Assembly: GCA_030620095.1 (NCBI GenBank)
Contig: JAUTXW010000327.1
Location: forward strand, 62,001-126,000
Origin: Kuschelorhynchus macadamiae
Taxonomy: Eukaryota > Arthropoda > Insecta > Coleoptera > Curculionidae
Length of the DNA stretch: 64,000 bases
Direction: 5' to 3'
The notes beneath the pieces were generated by a model. The model searched no databases. It saw only the letters and a list, made by a program, of their open reading frames with translations, and had not been told where the DNA came from. Of the stretch, positions 32,233 through 45,362 are shown piece by piece. How positions within the stretch are numbered: position 1 is the first letter of the stretch; every line of letters starts with the position of its first letter. A program made the position numbers and the translations under genes.

Positions 32233-34830
32233 TTTTTTGTAATTTAACCGATCTCGTACGATTTATACCTGTTGTGTGCCTTGGCATCAAAATCATATTC
32301 AAAATTAACTGTTTTGGAATTATTATTACTTAAAGGCTAATAGCTTGCACATTCCTATCTTAGTTTTTATTATTCTGTTTTCTGCTAGAATTAACTACCG
32401 GTTTAATCTGAGGTTCGATATGGTTCAATATTCACTAATTCCAGCCGGTCAACCTATGCATTGATGTCCTAATTATTGCAAAAGTGTGGAATATTAAAAA
32501 CTAAGATAAGAATGTGCACACCATTTGGTTTCAAGTCAAACCTTTTAGATTTTACCGAGGATATTACAGCCATAAGTGTCTAAAATGTCAATGTCAAATG
32601 TCAATAATTCTGAAACAATTGAATTTGGGTAAAGAGTATGCTTACTAAAGAAAGCGTCTAGGATTTCAAAAGGAAATCGAAATTGCAACAAAATTCGGTG
32701 GGATTCCATAAAAAAAAATAAAGTTGACCGCAACCCAGCTTTTTTGAGAAATAAAAATATATTTTCTAAAACTTACATGACAACTTCCATTACTTTTGAA
32801 TTTACGATTTTTGTCTACTTGTTCAAATAAAGTTAACAATGGGGTTAAAATATATTAGATCACCCTTTACCTCATATGCCCAATGTGTTTTTGCAGTTAA
32901 AAACAATAAAGAATATCCATCCGTGATACGTGAGGGGCACCAGACCTGAATAATTATTATTTCACTTACCTTAAATATTTACTTTGATATACAAAATTGC
33001 TTGAAATATAATTATTATCGCCAGTGGCCACAGTCCAGAAACATTAAGGCGCAAACGTGACTTTGAAGTTATTGCACAATGCAAGTGTCGGACTATCCGG
33101 AAATGGCCTCGGGCATGGCGCATGTCTCATTCGTTTAGTATGTTCATACTTCGTTGCTTACCAAGCGTAAGATTCAAGAATTCGGATGGTGAAATGTGAA
33201 ATGTAGCATAGACGAATATTGCAACCAAGCAGATGTTTTTTTTGCAATGACGGCAAATTTGAAACGAGACTTTGTTGTTTACCTATTTTTTGTTAAAGTA
33301 TTAGCATTTCAGACTATATTTTATCGAGCTAGGATGATCCACAAAAACGTGACAGTACAAACTGTTATTTTTCATAACAAAATCATTTGTGCGTAATAAA
33401 AATTAATTTTAAATTTTCGATAAAAAGGTTTTGGTCACGCATCCTTGATTAACTTACATTTTTTTTATTCTATTGATTTTTATGTTGCCAAAAAATCACA
33501 ATTATTATGAAATGACACGGTTTTATATATTTTTTTATATATAAATAGACAATTAGAAAGTAAATAAAACTCTGCCCTTTGAGAGAGGTTGTGATTATTT
33601 AATACTGCCATTAAAAGTTTCCTGATAAAATATCACAATATTTATAAAAAAATAAGCAAATAAAATAAAAAAAATAAGTTACCTAATGGGGCGGAATCAA
33701 AATAAAACTTTTTTTTTCAAATTTTAAAATTAAATTTTATTACGTAGAAACGTCGGTAGAAATGTTTCTATTTGACTCCAATTCAACTTTTTTAAATTTA
33801 GGCTGTCCCATGTCCAGACTAGAAATAATATGTCCATTTAGTATATAATTCTTCTATATTTCATTCGATTTTACAACTAGGAGGAAAACTTTAAATATAA
33901 AACTCTCTTTTTTACCTAAAGTGAATTTGGCAAAAATATTTTAATGTATACATGCATACATGACCCAAAAATGCTGTCCCTATTATTTTGTCAACTTAGT
34001 TTATTTAAACCTAATTATATACACTTTTTTCAGAATTTGCTAATTTTTGGGAGTTATTGTATACATATAAATATACAAGAAACTTTTTTAATTTGAAGTT
34101 TTATTCTAGATGTAAACTCTAATGAGATATCTCAGAATACACTAAATGAACACCCTGGTAATATTAACGTTTTAAATGTAGATTCACTAGATTTGCACGA
34201 GAAAAGATATCGGATTTATTTTCACAAAGCTGGTATCGAAGTTAATATTTTTATTTAAAATACGAATTTTTGCTTTAGGTGCTTGGACAGGAAAATACTT
34301 GCTATATGGAGTCGGTGGCTTTGTTGAGAGACTTGAAGCCTCCCGTTCCCAATTAAATGTCTTGCTACGTGCCGACACGCGAAAGTTTTTCCTATAAAAA
34401 AAAATATGAAAACCACTTGTTTTTTACAAGTTTCTCTTCTATGTAGACAGAATAGTCATTTAATTCTGTAGAATAATCTTACGATTACCCTATTCTTTTA
34501 CGGTTTTCGCAATATTGACATAAACAACAGGACCATTATACCTACACTATGCATAAGTATAACAAAAAAATATTTTTTACTTCTTATACAGTTTTAATTA
34601 CGAGAGAAACTACAGTTCATATGTCGTTTGCGTAAATTACACGATTAATCAACATTGTTTTTGGAAAATGCATTCAACAAATGTTTTTGAGTAAAATACA
34701 CTAATTTCAAAACTCGATCGATTTGATTTAACGTACTAATTTGCTAATAATTCATCTCAAATACGGACATAAACCGAGACAAAACTTATAAAATGTCTGC
34801 CTGAAACCTGAAACAATGTATTATAACAAA
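32233..34830. other. Intergenic stretch
   Basis: A moderately GC-richer patch at about 33020-33190 has no long frame. Short frames at 33196-33396 and 34187-34378 have no motif. Nothing is assigned. Confidence 0.45.
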
Positions 34831-35100
34831 ACGGCATTTGTTTTTGATGATGAGTGGGACAAAGACGTATATTCCGGGTGACCACGAACTAATGTACGAC
34901 CCCCTTTTTTTCGTTATTTGTTAAAATACCAGTTTGATATTTTGTGAACATGTATGTGGCACTATTTGTCAATTTATCATAAATAAACGGCATTTGGTTT
35001 TATGTGTGGGACAAAGACGTATATATCGGTTCGTTGTTTGTTAGAATATCAGTTCGATATTTTTTGAGCATGTATGGAACATTATTTTTAAAAACTTTTA
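34831..35100. repeat. Local duplication of about 110-140 bp
   Basis: AACGGCATTTGTTTTTGATG with GGGACAAAGACGTATA (34831-34872) recurs at 34987-35023, and TTCGTTATTTGTTAAAATA recurs as TTCGTTGTTTGTTAGAATA. The first copy holds about 36 extra bases, which are the inverted terminus of the element below. Confidence 0.65.
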
Positions 35101-35770
35101 ACCCATGTTTAACAAATTTGTTCACTGCTGGTATAACCGGAAGTGGTGCCATCTATGAGTTTTTAAATGAAAACCCCCGATTTTTATTTACATTCCGATA
35201 AAACTTAAAATGTCAGTTTTCAGATTTTTGACATTGGATAAAAAATGGCGGAGCTATAGACAGGCACAATTGGTCTTATTTTGCTTAGTTGACCATGTCA
35301 AAAAATTTAATAAAATTTTAGGTTCCCAATTCATAAAAATAATATTAATATATAATAAAATAAATTTTATTATAAATAATTTGAAAAAGTTATTTTATAT
35401 CAAGAATATGTAAACAGATTTTATGTTAAATGCAATATGCTTAGTCACGGTACCTACTTACTAAGACTGAATTTGCATTAATATTTGTAACATGGTCAAC
35501 TATATAAGCAAGCATTTTTTGTCCGATTTCAAAAATTTATAATTATACAATTTAAACCTTTATCGGAATATATGTAGTTAAAAATTTGGGGGTTTTTCAT
35601 TTAAAAGTGCATATATGTTTGACACTCCCGGTTAAATCGGAAATGAACAAAACTATCAAACTTGGGTTAGAAGTAGACAAATGGTGGCACATACAAGATG
35701 AGAAAATTTAGATTTAATATTTTAAGAAACAAAGAAAAAAAGGGACGTACATTAGTCGGTGGTCACCCGG
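34874..35770. mobile_element. 897-bp element with inverted termini (MITE-like)
   Basis: CCGGGTGACCACGAACTAAT at the left is matched by the complement of ATTAGTCGGTGGTCACCCGG at the right, and similarity continues through GTACGaCCC and a T run, about 40 bases in all. The interior has only short frames (35004-35201, 35210-35413) with no transposase motif. No exact target duplication could be fixed. Tc1/mariner-like relatives are possible, but the superfamily is not shown. Confidence 0.7.
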
Positions 35771-37488
35771 TATAGTATACCACTTCGTCGTGCTCTCTCT
35801 GTTGCCCCTGTCCAACATTTTAGTCAGTTATCAGTTAACAGGACTATTCCAGGTAGTATTTAAGTTCATTGGCCTAAATAGTAGACATTATTAAACCTTC
35901 ATTCATTTATAAGAAAAAAAAATCCCAACTTTTTTACCTGTATATTATAATTGTAAGGAAGGGGCCAGGTATTTATTGTCTACATTTTGTGTGAGTTTTT
36001 CAAAACTCAATAAAAGTATCTAACTTTAAATTGATTGAAACAAATATTTGTATTTATATAAAATAAAAACACATTTCAAAAAATAATTGCCATGAGTATT
36101 TTTTAAAATAAATGAAATACCTAAACATTTGGATAGCTTTGTTGGGCCTTTTTCTGTATAGTTAACGGTAAAATACTAATTTGTCACCAAGAAAAGTGAT
36201 GGGGAGCTTTCCCCTCAACTAAAAATGGGCCAAACCAGAAAATAATCCAGAATTTAAAATACAAAATAAAATAGCTAAGTTTAAATAACGGGTGTTACAC
36301 AGATTAGTTTGCTTGTCGTACTATTTTTGAGTTTCCTATCTTCTTTGCCTGTTTGGATTTCCATATTGCAGAAATAAATATATTTCAGTGAAATATATTA
36401 TTTCAAGTTATCAACATTATTTTGTATGCCACTAAATTAAAAACAATCGCTATTTTAATTTTAAATTTGTCAAGAACAAACATATTCCGAGAATGGCGGC
36501 ATTTTACGGATGAAGATCGAAAAATCCTAATATAATTCCGACTAACTCGAAGTCAGAGAAAACTATCGTTAACTTAGCGAACGCTAATTGTATATAAACA
36601 AATAAACATAAGAACCTAAATAATCAAAACATTATTAAAGTTAAGTAATTACTCTAATTTAGTTCTGGATAATAAAAGTTTAAATTACTTGCTTCCTTAT
36701 GTGCCATTATAACAATCAGTTTAAACCCAAATATTCTGAGAGATATATTTATTTAAAACTAAAAAGCTTATGTTAATAACATTACATGTTACTGAACTAG
36801 TAGCCTGGTTGGCCTTTAGCTAATATAAGTGATACTCAATTATCTCTGTTGTGCAATACATTTTTCTCGTTTGGACCGTAGCCAAAATATTATCAGGTAG
36901 GGTGAAATGAAGAAAGCAAAAATTGGACAGTTTCATCATAGATCTGATCCAATGCCAGATAAAATGATTATCCGTGGGGTTAAAGCTAGCCCCAAATGCG
37001 TTTTCACGACTATTGACGGCGACGAAGCGCGATGGTAGGGTTAAAGTGTTTAAACTACTAAAAATGTGTTTTGTTACTTTAGATTAGTCAGCGTTATAGC
37101 AATCTAATAAAAGCTGTTTAGACCTAGAAAAGTAAATTTAAAATTGAGTCTTTTAAAAGGTGCATTTTGCGGATTTAAAAAATTCAGCTAGCCAAGATTT
37201 GTTGCTTTTAAAAACTACTAAAGTTTTCCTAAATTTTGCGAAAAAAATCTATCTGCGTTATGTCGAAAATATGCCTTCAAATATAGCTAGAGACAGTCTA
37301 CTGTCAAACAAAAAAAAAATGCGTTACATAGGCAAAGAGAAATTTGTAACATGGTAAACATTAATTTATTATCTCTTTGGTTTAACGTGCGGAAGTTTTC
37401 CATAAAACATTATTAGTCATTATTGAACTGGTAATTTTAGGTATATACTCATTGCTAAAAGACACAGACCAAAAAAATTAAATGAAGA
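35771..37488. other. Intergenic stretch
   Basis: No coding-like frame with a motif and no clear repeat. The 65-codon frame at 37160-37357 is Lys-rich and unsupported. Confidence 0.45.
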
Positions 37489-37569
37489 GTTTCAATTAAG
37501 TTAAGAAAGAGGGCAGTAACAGAACAGTAATATTCAAAAAATTTTTGTACATTGTACTGAAAAAATAAT
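37489..37569. repeat. Direct repeat left of the decayed LTR element
   Basis: About 80 bases (TTAAGAAAGAGGGCAGTAAC, then AACAGTAATATTCAAAAA) resemble 39231-39308. They could be LTR remnants or duplicated host DNA. Confidence 0.6.
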
Positions 37570-37619
37570 ATTGATTCACCGCATTTGGTTTGAAGCAAGC
37601 CTAGATAGTTGATTAAAAG

Positions 37620-39230
37620 AAACGTTATAAAAAAAATAGACCGACTATAACAATAAAGGCTAAGAAATAAACAATAGCTGAACCCGAGAAGTTATATGCA
37701 GAAGTTATGTTTTTCTTTTGCATTTTGTCAGCTAATTTTTCTATGTCTTTGAATTTGTGGCTTGCAATATTTAGCTTGGGAATATATTTTGACAGAGTTT
37801 TATATTGTTCGTTTAATAAAATGTCAGAAAGGTTTAGACTATTTTTGTTTTTCTCACAACACTCGTCAATCATTTGGCATGCATTGTATCCCCAAAGTAA
37901 CGCTTTCAAAATTTCTTGAAATTGCATCTACTGGTTTATCCATATTATTATATGAAATTGTTAGACTTTCTGGATTAGGGACTGAAAATAGCCAAATATT
38001 ACTTATATGTAGCTAAATGAAAATATCAATATCTGACCTTATAATTATTCACTTATCACAAATATCTGTTATTTTAGTAATAACTTAATGCAATTGTATT
38101 TCGCAATTAATTTTAGAAAGCCTAAAAATATAGGTCTATGTTGCGTACAGGTAATTTTGTTTTCTATAATTTTTATATAAATACTATACTCAATTTCGGA
38201 AAGTGTAATATAATGTTGTTTACTTTTGTCAATAACTATATATTTTACAGAGGGATGGATTAAGCGGAACATTGATAATATACTTTCAATTTTTTATTTT
38301 CAAAGTATACTTGTAATTGGACAATGTTGAGTAATAAATTTGCATTTAATAAATTAAAAAAAAAAACAGTAAATTCTAGACCGTGATAAAGAGATTTAGT
38401 ATCTTGTTTAAGTTCATTAGTTAATTGAACAGGGATAATTATAGCGCGATGTAATAACCCTTTTTTAGCAGCCCAAATAGCATTAGAGCAATCACCTGAA
38501 GTTGTAACTGATTTATGATCATTTTAGTCAATGTAATAATATGCTCTTTCAAAATTATCTTTTAGAAATAAAAAGTGAATATCTTTGAGTAAAATATCCT
38601 TCTCAGAGTCTGAAGAATTACCTAGCATTGGGTAAATGTTTTTCCAATTTATAAAAGAATAAAGTGGTATTTTATAAACGATAATTTAACTTTTGTTTCC
38701 TGGAAAAATTCTTTTAATTTAAGTAAACAAGTCCAAATGTTTTCGTAGCTAAAAGAATTTTCGTTATCCATAGCAGGCACATTATATCATTGTTGTTTTG
38801 ATATTGATAGGTAAACTTAATAATAAAAACATCATTAGAGTCAAAGAAATCTATAAATCTTTATTTTTTCTAATTTTTCAAACTTTTTTTAACAAAATTT
38901 TTAGGTATAAACAAATATATAAAAAAAATGTTTAAATTATTTATTTGAAGAAAACTTGTATTTTTCTCTTTAATTTTTGAATTTATAATAACATGAGTTT
39001 GAAGATAGTTTTTAAATTCTATTTATAAAATTTATATTTCTAGTTAGAGCATCAGCATTCGTATTGTTGTCAACTTAGAATTGTATTCATTTGCCAAAAG
39101 GCATCTTATTATAAACATAATAACCGTTAGGAGTACTAAAAGCAGATTTAATTAATAAAGAGCAATCCGGTGGTTATTTCGTTTATTTTTCTAAAATCTA
39201 CAGAAATTCGGTATTTAGTTTCTGTGTAGT
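37620..39230 (-). pseudogene. Decayed env and pol of an errantivirus-like element
   Basis: Fragments align in order with the element at 16.7-26.4 kb. The env C-terminal part (37625-37927) has LNEQYKTLSKYIPKLNIASH and a membrane span. An env middle piece (38069-38272) has KYIVIDKSKQHYITLSEIEY. A stretch near 38400-38470 matches the region LHPAILTPVRLIDELKQ of the intact env. Then come pol scraps: an RNase H end NTNADAL near 39045 and RT pieces YNKMPFG near 39095 and ISVDF near 39200. Large internal deletions, frameshifts and stops remove any function; gag and integrase are not seen. It is an older relative of the nearby full-length copy. Confidence 0.85.
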
Positions 39231-39308
39231 GTTTGAATTGAGTGAAGAAAGAGAGCAGTAAGATAACAGTAATATTCAAAAACCTATTACAATGCACTGA
39301 AAAATAAT
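39231..39308. repeat. Direct repeat right of the decayed LTR element
   Basis: Partner of 37489-37569, sharing GAAGAAAGAGAGCAGTAA and AACAGTAATATTCAAAAA. Confidence 0.6.
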
Positions 39309-39928
39309 GTTTTATTCCATGTAGAAAATTTTACTTTGTGAAGTCGGAGCCAAACTTATTAATTACTTGATAACAAAAATATATTTATGTACTGTTCTGA
39401 TATCTAATACCATGAGTATAGTGTTTTACTGTCGTTAGTAGTTTGGCGCTGACTACACAGTGTAAAATTTTCCACTACCCGGTACTTTCCCAGTTCAAAT
39501 GTAGTTTCTCATGGAAGTAAACGAATAACGTTTCAAAATTGCCTCTAGAGTTTTAGCAGCACAAGATCAACGCTGCAAAGAATAACACCAAATATTGTCT
39601 TGACTTCCTCCAAACGAAAGTGAAAAACGTGTTCACAAAGAATATGCCTTAAATAAAAATCGTGTGTACAGAAAAACACGGAATACGTTGGGTTCTCCCA
39701 AAATCCTCCAGAAGGAAAATTTTAATATTACGGTTAAAACTGAACTCTTCTTCGAGTTCACTTCGCGTCGTAACGTTATACACTAGTCATAACACTTAAT
39801 TATATAATCTAATCTAAACAGTCCAAATACTTATGGTCCCGGTTATGCACCAAGAAAGGATCGTTGTCCCATGGTGTTGAACTTTGACTGGCATGATGAG
39901 GAATAATATTTCTACAGGGTGTGTCTCT

Positions 39929-39930
<2 letters not shown>
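39309..39930. other. Intergenic stretch
   Basis: GTAGAAAATTTTAC near 39320 and GTAAAATTTTCCACTAC near 39461 form a weak inverted pair. No gene is seen. Confidence 0.4.

Positions 39931-39985
<55 letters not shown>
39931..39985. repeat. (TA)n microsatellite
   Basis: About 27 TA units directly precede copy A of the 0.64-kb repeat. Confidence 0.95.
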
Positions 39986-39987
<2 letters not shown>

Positions 39988-40622
39988 AGAATGGAATTCG
40001 GAGAATTCTGAATCCGCGGTTTTATCATCCCGATTTAGATAACGTTTTTCTTAGCCGCTAAAAATAAATTATTAATATAGAATTATTATTTTTATCACAC
40101 AAGCTACATGTATCAATTTTATATTCCTGTATTTTAGGTCCGCATTACAAATTGGAAAACTTCTGAAACCGCACGGCCTCATTGTGGTTGTTGTATTTAT
40201 CTGTAACGAATAGCAAACTAAAATTTTCCGATGCAGGCTCGAGGCACTTATCAGTAATAGAAAATTGCCAGATTTGGCGAGAAAATTAGTTTCTGCGAAC
40301 AAGTAAGAGTAAACGATTTATTTGTAAGTCGCTATACATGTGTTTGTACATCTAAAAATATACTAAACGATGGTTTTCGGGCTTTATTTTTATTCTGTGA
40401 AGAATATAATACAAGCTAGGTAAACTTTTTTGGGCAGAGAAAACGTCCTGAGCTTCATAGGTTTAGAGCACTCTAGGTAACAAACTTGTTTTTTAATACG
40501 GCACCTGTCTCATCGAAAACTGTGCACAACAGTTACTTAAAGTAATGTTTTATTTTACAAAAGGCTTGCCCAAATAATATGCACGGTCTAAATACGTTTG
40601 TGTCCAAATATAGAATAATATA
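39986..40622. repeat. 0.64-kb direct repeat, copy A
   Basis: From the TA array through TAGAATGGAATTCGGAG to CAAATATAGAATAATATA it matches 41321-41948 at high identity, with small indels (for example AAAAGGCTTGCCCAAATAAT versus AAATAAT). It has no coding frame. Confidence 0.92.
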
Positions 40623-40744
40623 CTTGAACTTGAAATACTAGAAGAATTAAAACTAGTAAAGGACATCGAAACTTCAAAACCTATGCAATTCCTTCGAGCG
40701 ATTATGACAAGTGAGTTTATCATCAGTATGTTAACTGCATCAAG

Positions 40745-40962
<218 letters not shown>

Positions 40963-40999
40963 GTTGATTTTTACTGCTTCACGGATGGAAAAATACAAT

Positions 41000-41320
<321 letters not shown>

Positions 41321-41948
41321 TATAGAATGGAATTCGCAGAAAGCTGAATCCGCTATTTTACTTTCCCGATTTAGATAACGTTTTTCTTAGCCGGTAAAAA
41401 TAAATTATTAATATAGAATTATTATTTTTATCACACAAGCTACATATATCTATTCTATATTCCTGTATTTTAGGTCGGCATTATAAATTGGAAAACTTCT
41501 GAAACCGCACGGCCTCATTGTGGTTGTTGTATTTATTTGTAACGAACAGCAAACTAAAATTTTCCGGTGCAGATACGAGGCGCTTATCGGTAATAGAAAA
41601 CTGTCAGATTTGGCGAAAAAATTAGTTTCTGCGAAAAAGTTGTAAGAGTAAACGATTTATTTGTAAGTCGCTGTAAATGTTTTTTACATCCAGAAATATA
41701 CTAAACGATGGTTTTCGGGCTTCATTTTTATTCTATGAAGAATATAATACCAGCTAGGTAAACTTTTTTTGGCAGAGAAAACGTGCTGAGCTTCATAGGT
41801 TTAGAGCACTCTAGGTAACAAACTTGGTTTTTTAATACTGCACCTCTCTCATCGAAAACTGTGCACAACAGTTACTTAAAGTAATGTTTTATTTTACAAA
41901 TAATATGCACGGTCTAAATACGTTTGTGTTCAAATATAGAATAATATA
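41321..41948. repeat. 0.64-kb direct repeat, copy B
   Basis: Partner of 39986-40622, about 1.33 kb downstream and also preceded by a TA array. Confidence 0.92.
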
Positions 41949-42559
41949 TCTCATAAAAATAAGAAAAACGCTTCATTTTTGAGATACACGGTAATATAAT
42001 GTTAATATTTTTTTAGTGGCTTTAATATGCCTTGTACATTTTTGGAGATTTTTAAATCAGACTTAGTATACGTTATATTATCACTAATAGCAATTTAAGA
42101 CCCTTCCGGACTTTTTACTACAATTCATTCTGTTCTGTAACATGGTTTCTTAAATTATTTTGATATTTTCTACCATTTGGAATTCATTTAACAAAATGCA
42201 TATGGTTCAAGCCCTATATTTCATCGAAAATAAAATCCTATAATATAAAATAAATAAAACACAACTGACAATAGCAACATTGGACAATAGTAAACGCTAT
42301 GGGTTTAAGAGAGTAGGGGATCGCCAAAGTCTCTTTTTTGAACAGATTTGTCTATTATTTTTAGGAAATGTTAAGCAAGAGGCGCGTAGAACACTTTTTA
42401 ACTTTATCTTGGTAAATAATAGTGACTATTACTAACTGATAGACTAATAATAGTGTGTAAACAGACATTGTAATTTCAACTGCAGTAGTACAAAAATTAA
42501 TATACAATATCTGTAGTCATCAGTTTTAGAAACTAATTCGTAATGACAAAACGAAGTCT
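41949..42559. other. Intergenic stretch
   Basis: 41949-42090 (TTTTTGAGATACACGG, then GCCTTGTACATTTTTGGAGA) resembles 45040-45190 on the other side of the hAT relic. No gene. Confidence 0.45.
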
Positions 42560-44800
42560 ACAAATTTCCTCAACGATCTCAGCCGAATGGACGAAAGAAG
42601 CCATTCAGCAAATTCAATATTGCATACAGATGAAATAACGACAATATCGGAAAATAATATTCATGAGTTACACATCGGCTGGTGTTTTGATCAAAAACTA
42701 AATGATGATGTTAAGTATAAACTGTTGATGGCTGTAAAATATAAGTTTCCCATATCCAAAAAAAGCTAGCACCTAACATTGAGACAATGATGTTGTGTGG
42801 AGTCAAGAGCTAGCCCAATAATTCAAAATAATAAATTAAAGTTTGTGGCGAAATAATACAATACGAAATTGAATTTAAAATAAACACAGCAACATGTTTC
42901 TCTATTCTAATGGCTGAAACCAGATATTCTCGTACTGACAGTTCTCCCTTTGAGTGATGGATTATAAGGAATAAAACGAAAACTTATCCTACACATTGCG
43001 AGATGGTTTTTTTGCAATTTTTAGTCAGTAATAATTTAAAGAGAGTAATTTTAGAAAATTTACAAGCACTTGGAGTTGATTGCGCTTACTTGGTTGGACA
43101 GGGGTACGATGGGGCGGTTGTAATGAGTAGAAGTTTAAAGGAATGTTAGACTTCCGCCAGAGATACACTTCGCTGTTGTTCGCCTTTTCTGTTAGGGCTT
43201 TAACAATGATGCCTACGGCGCCTAATCTGATGCTAACCCGGTACCAATCCACCTAGTGGGCTCGCGCTACTGCTGGGACTGATCCTCCTATGTATGTAAT
43301 AAAAGTGTCCATAATTAATAATAGAGATATCTAGCAGCAATATACGTGCACTGTAGTGCTCATTCTTTAAATTTAGCTCTTGTCCATTCCTGTAAGGTTC
43401 AAAGTATTAGAAATTGCACTGGATATTAAAAAGTAAAGTAAAAGAACTAGAACATGTTCCAAAAACTAAATGGACTGAGTTGATATCCATGTGTGAAACT
43501 CAATGGGTGAAAAATCATGACGGGCTAATTAGGTTTACTGAAATTTTTAAACCAATTGTTGAAACACTAGAAGAACTAAAATCATCAGTATGTTAACTGT
43601 ATCCATTTTATTTGCTTTTACTCTACTTTTATGCAGAATTCTACAGTTTGTAGATTTTGATCTATTTAGAGCTATTGAGCATGTGAATACTCTCATTAGT
43701 CAGGTAAGTAATATAAGACTTATTCAGGAAATTAGCAATATTTTTGAAAAATCGGGAACATTGAAAGTTGCCTTGTTTGCTACTATACTCTCGGCTACTT
43801 TCACGCCATTGGCCGTTTTTGATCATGTTTGAAAGCGTTTTTCGCATATATTTCACATAATTTTAGCGCAAAATGAAAATATACGTTTTGTAGTGTGAGA
43901 CTTCCACTTTCGAAATGATATTGCAGATTTCCAATGGGATCATCCACGACGCATTCAGGCATGTTGAAAAATAGTGCATTAAAAAATTCAAATCGCAATT
44001 GTACAAAAAATAATAATCTAACAGAGCCTGGTTTTGATATGCATAATCAATAACTATTATTTCGCGTTCGCTTGTCTATAACAAATATAAACAAGTGATA
44101 GTTGTGAGTGGAAAACATAATGGAATATTACTACGGACTATCTTGAGTGTGATGGCGAACTCGATTTACGGTCATTATTTTTGTCACGAAAACATCTCTA
44201 TTTATTGGCCTACAAGAGTGCATAAAAATCCCTAGAATATTTGCAGTGGGGAAAAAATACTTTCGAATTACAGATGCCATTCCGTTTTTTAATGATTTCA
44301 TTGATGAACTATCTGAAAGATTTGCACCACTTTCCTCGTTATATTTTCTAGTGCCAACTATATGCGATACACATACAGTAAAGATAGAAGACTTTTCCAT
44401 ATACGAAGAATTTCTAGACCTCGATACGTTATCTGCAGAATTAGAGTTATGAAAATAAAAATAGACTGAGTTGCGTCAAGTTGGAAAACCAAAAAATTCT
44501 ATTGACTCATCAGCATGTAATCGATTTATGTTTCCCAATATACATACTCTTTTTAATATTCTTGCTACATTGCCTGTATCAACAGCTTGGTAGGAAAGAT
44601 CATTTTCATCATTGAGGCGTTTAAAAGACTATTTGCGCAATTTAACTGGTCAAGAGCGGCTAACAGGTCTTGCCCTTTTAAGCGTGCGGAGGAACATTAA
44701 ATTTGACACAACTGAGGTCTTAATTCATTTTGCGTGGGAAAAGCAAAGAAATATCCGTTATTATTTTAATAATTATTTTATACATTTTAATGTTAAATGT
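42560..44800 (+). pseudogene. hAT transposase relic (ZMYM1/P52rIPK type)
   Basis: Scattered frames spell this transposase family in order. An N-terminal piece at 42587-42769 ends KYKFPISKKS. The catalytic-domain start at 43055-43147 is ENLQALGVDCAYLVGQGYDG. HCSAHSLNLALVHSC is at about 43348. KWTELISMCETQWVKNHDGL is at about 43460 and EIFKPIVETLEELKSS at about 43540. IPFFNDFIDELSERF is at about 44278, and the C-terminal hAT dimerisation region RLKDYLRNLTGQERLTGLAL starts near 44615. Stops, shifts and at least two insertions (43148-43325 and about 43840-44245) disable it. Intact versions excise and insert elements making 8-bp duplications. No terminal repeats were found. Confidence 0.85.
43148..43325. 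mobile_element. GC-richer insertion inside the hAT relic
   Basis: The transposase breaks after SLKEC and resumes at AIYVHC, so about 180 bases are extra. They are markedly GC-richer (AACCCGGTACCAATCCACC, GGGCTCGCGCTACTGC). Composition suggests a retroposed or transposed fragment; class unknown. Confidence 0.5.
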
Positions 44801-45362
44801 GTTTCAGTTTAACCTGTTTTTTTTATTACAACTCATTTAAAAATAATAATTCTTTTTTAAACTCTTAAAAAATTTTCCAAAAAAAAACAGACGTTTGCGG
44901 ATTACTGTTCCTATGAATATTTTTTTATTAGTTAAATAACATTTTAATATTTTGGACATGAATTAGTTTACATCCTGTAATAATTAATATACAGCCATTG
45001 TTAATTAATTTATGTGTGTATACCTTGATTTGCCTTATAAAAATAAAAAAAAAACAGTCATATAACAGTGGTTTACAAACGGTTCGTTTTCGAGATACAT
45101 GTTTTTGAATTGTTATATTTTCAGGTTTTTTTGATAGGCCTTGTACATTTCTAAAAATTGTTAAATCAAATTTTCAATACTATGAGTTATGTCAATAAAC
45201 TAAGCAAGCTAAGGTTTGGAAAAATCTACAGGATGTTATTTTTTCCTGGTTGCGACCCCTTTAACCCTCTCAAACTGTTTATAGAACTTCACAGACCATT
45301 TTTATATTAAAGTCAAATTCCTCATTCTGTTCTTGAGTAAAACTTTTCTAGCCTTTTTGTAT
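44801..45362. other. Intergenic stretch
   Basis: Contains the segment at 45040-45190 that resembles 41949-42090. No gene is seen. Confidence 0.45.
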
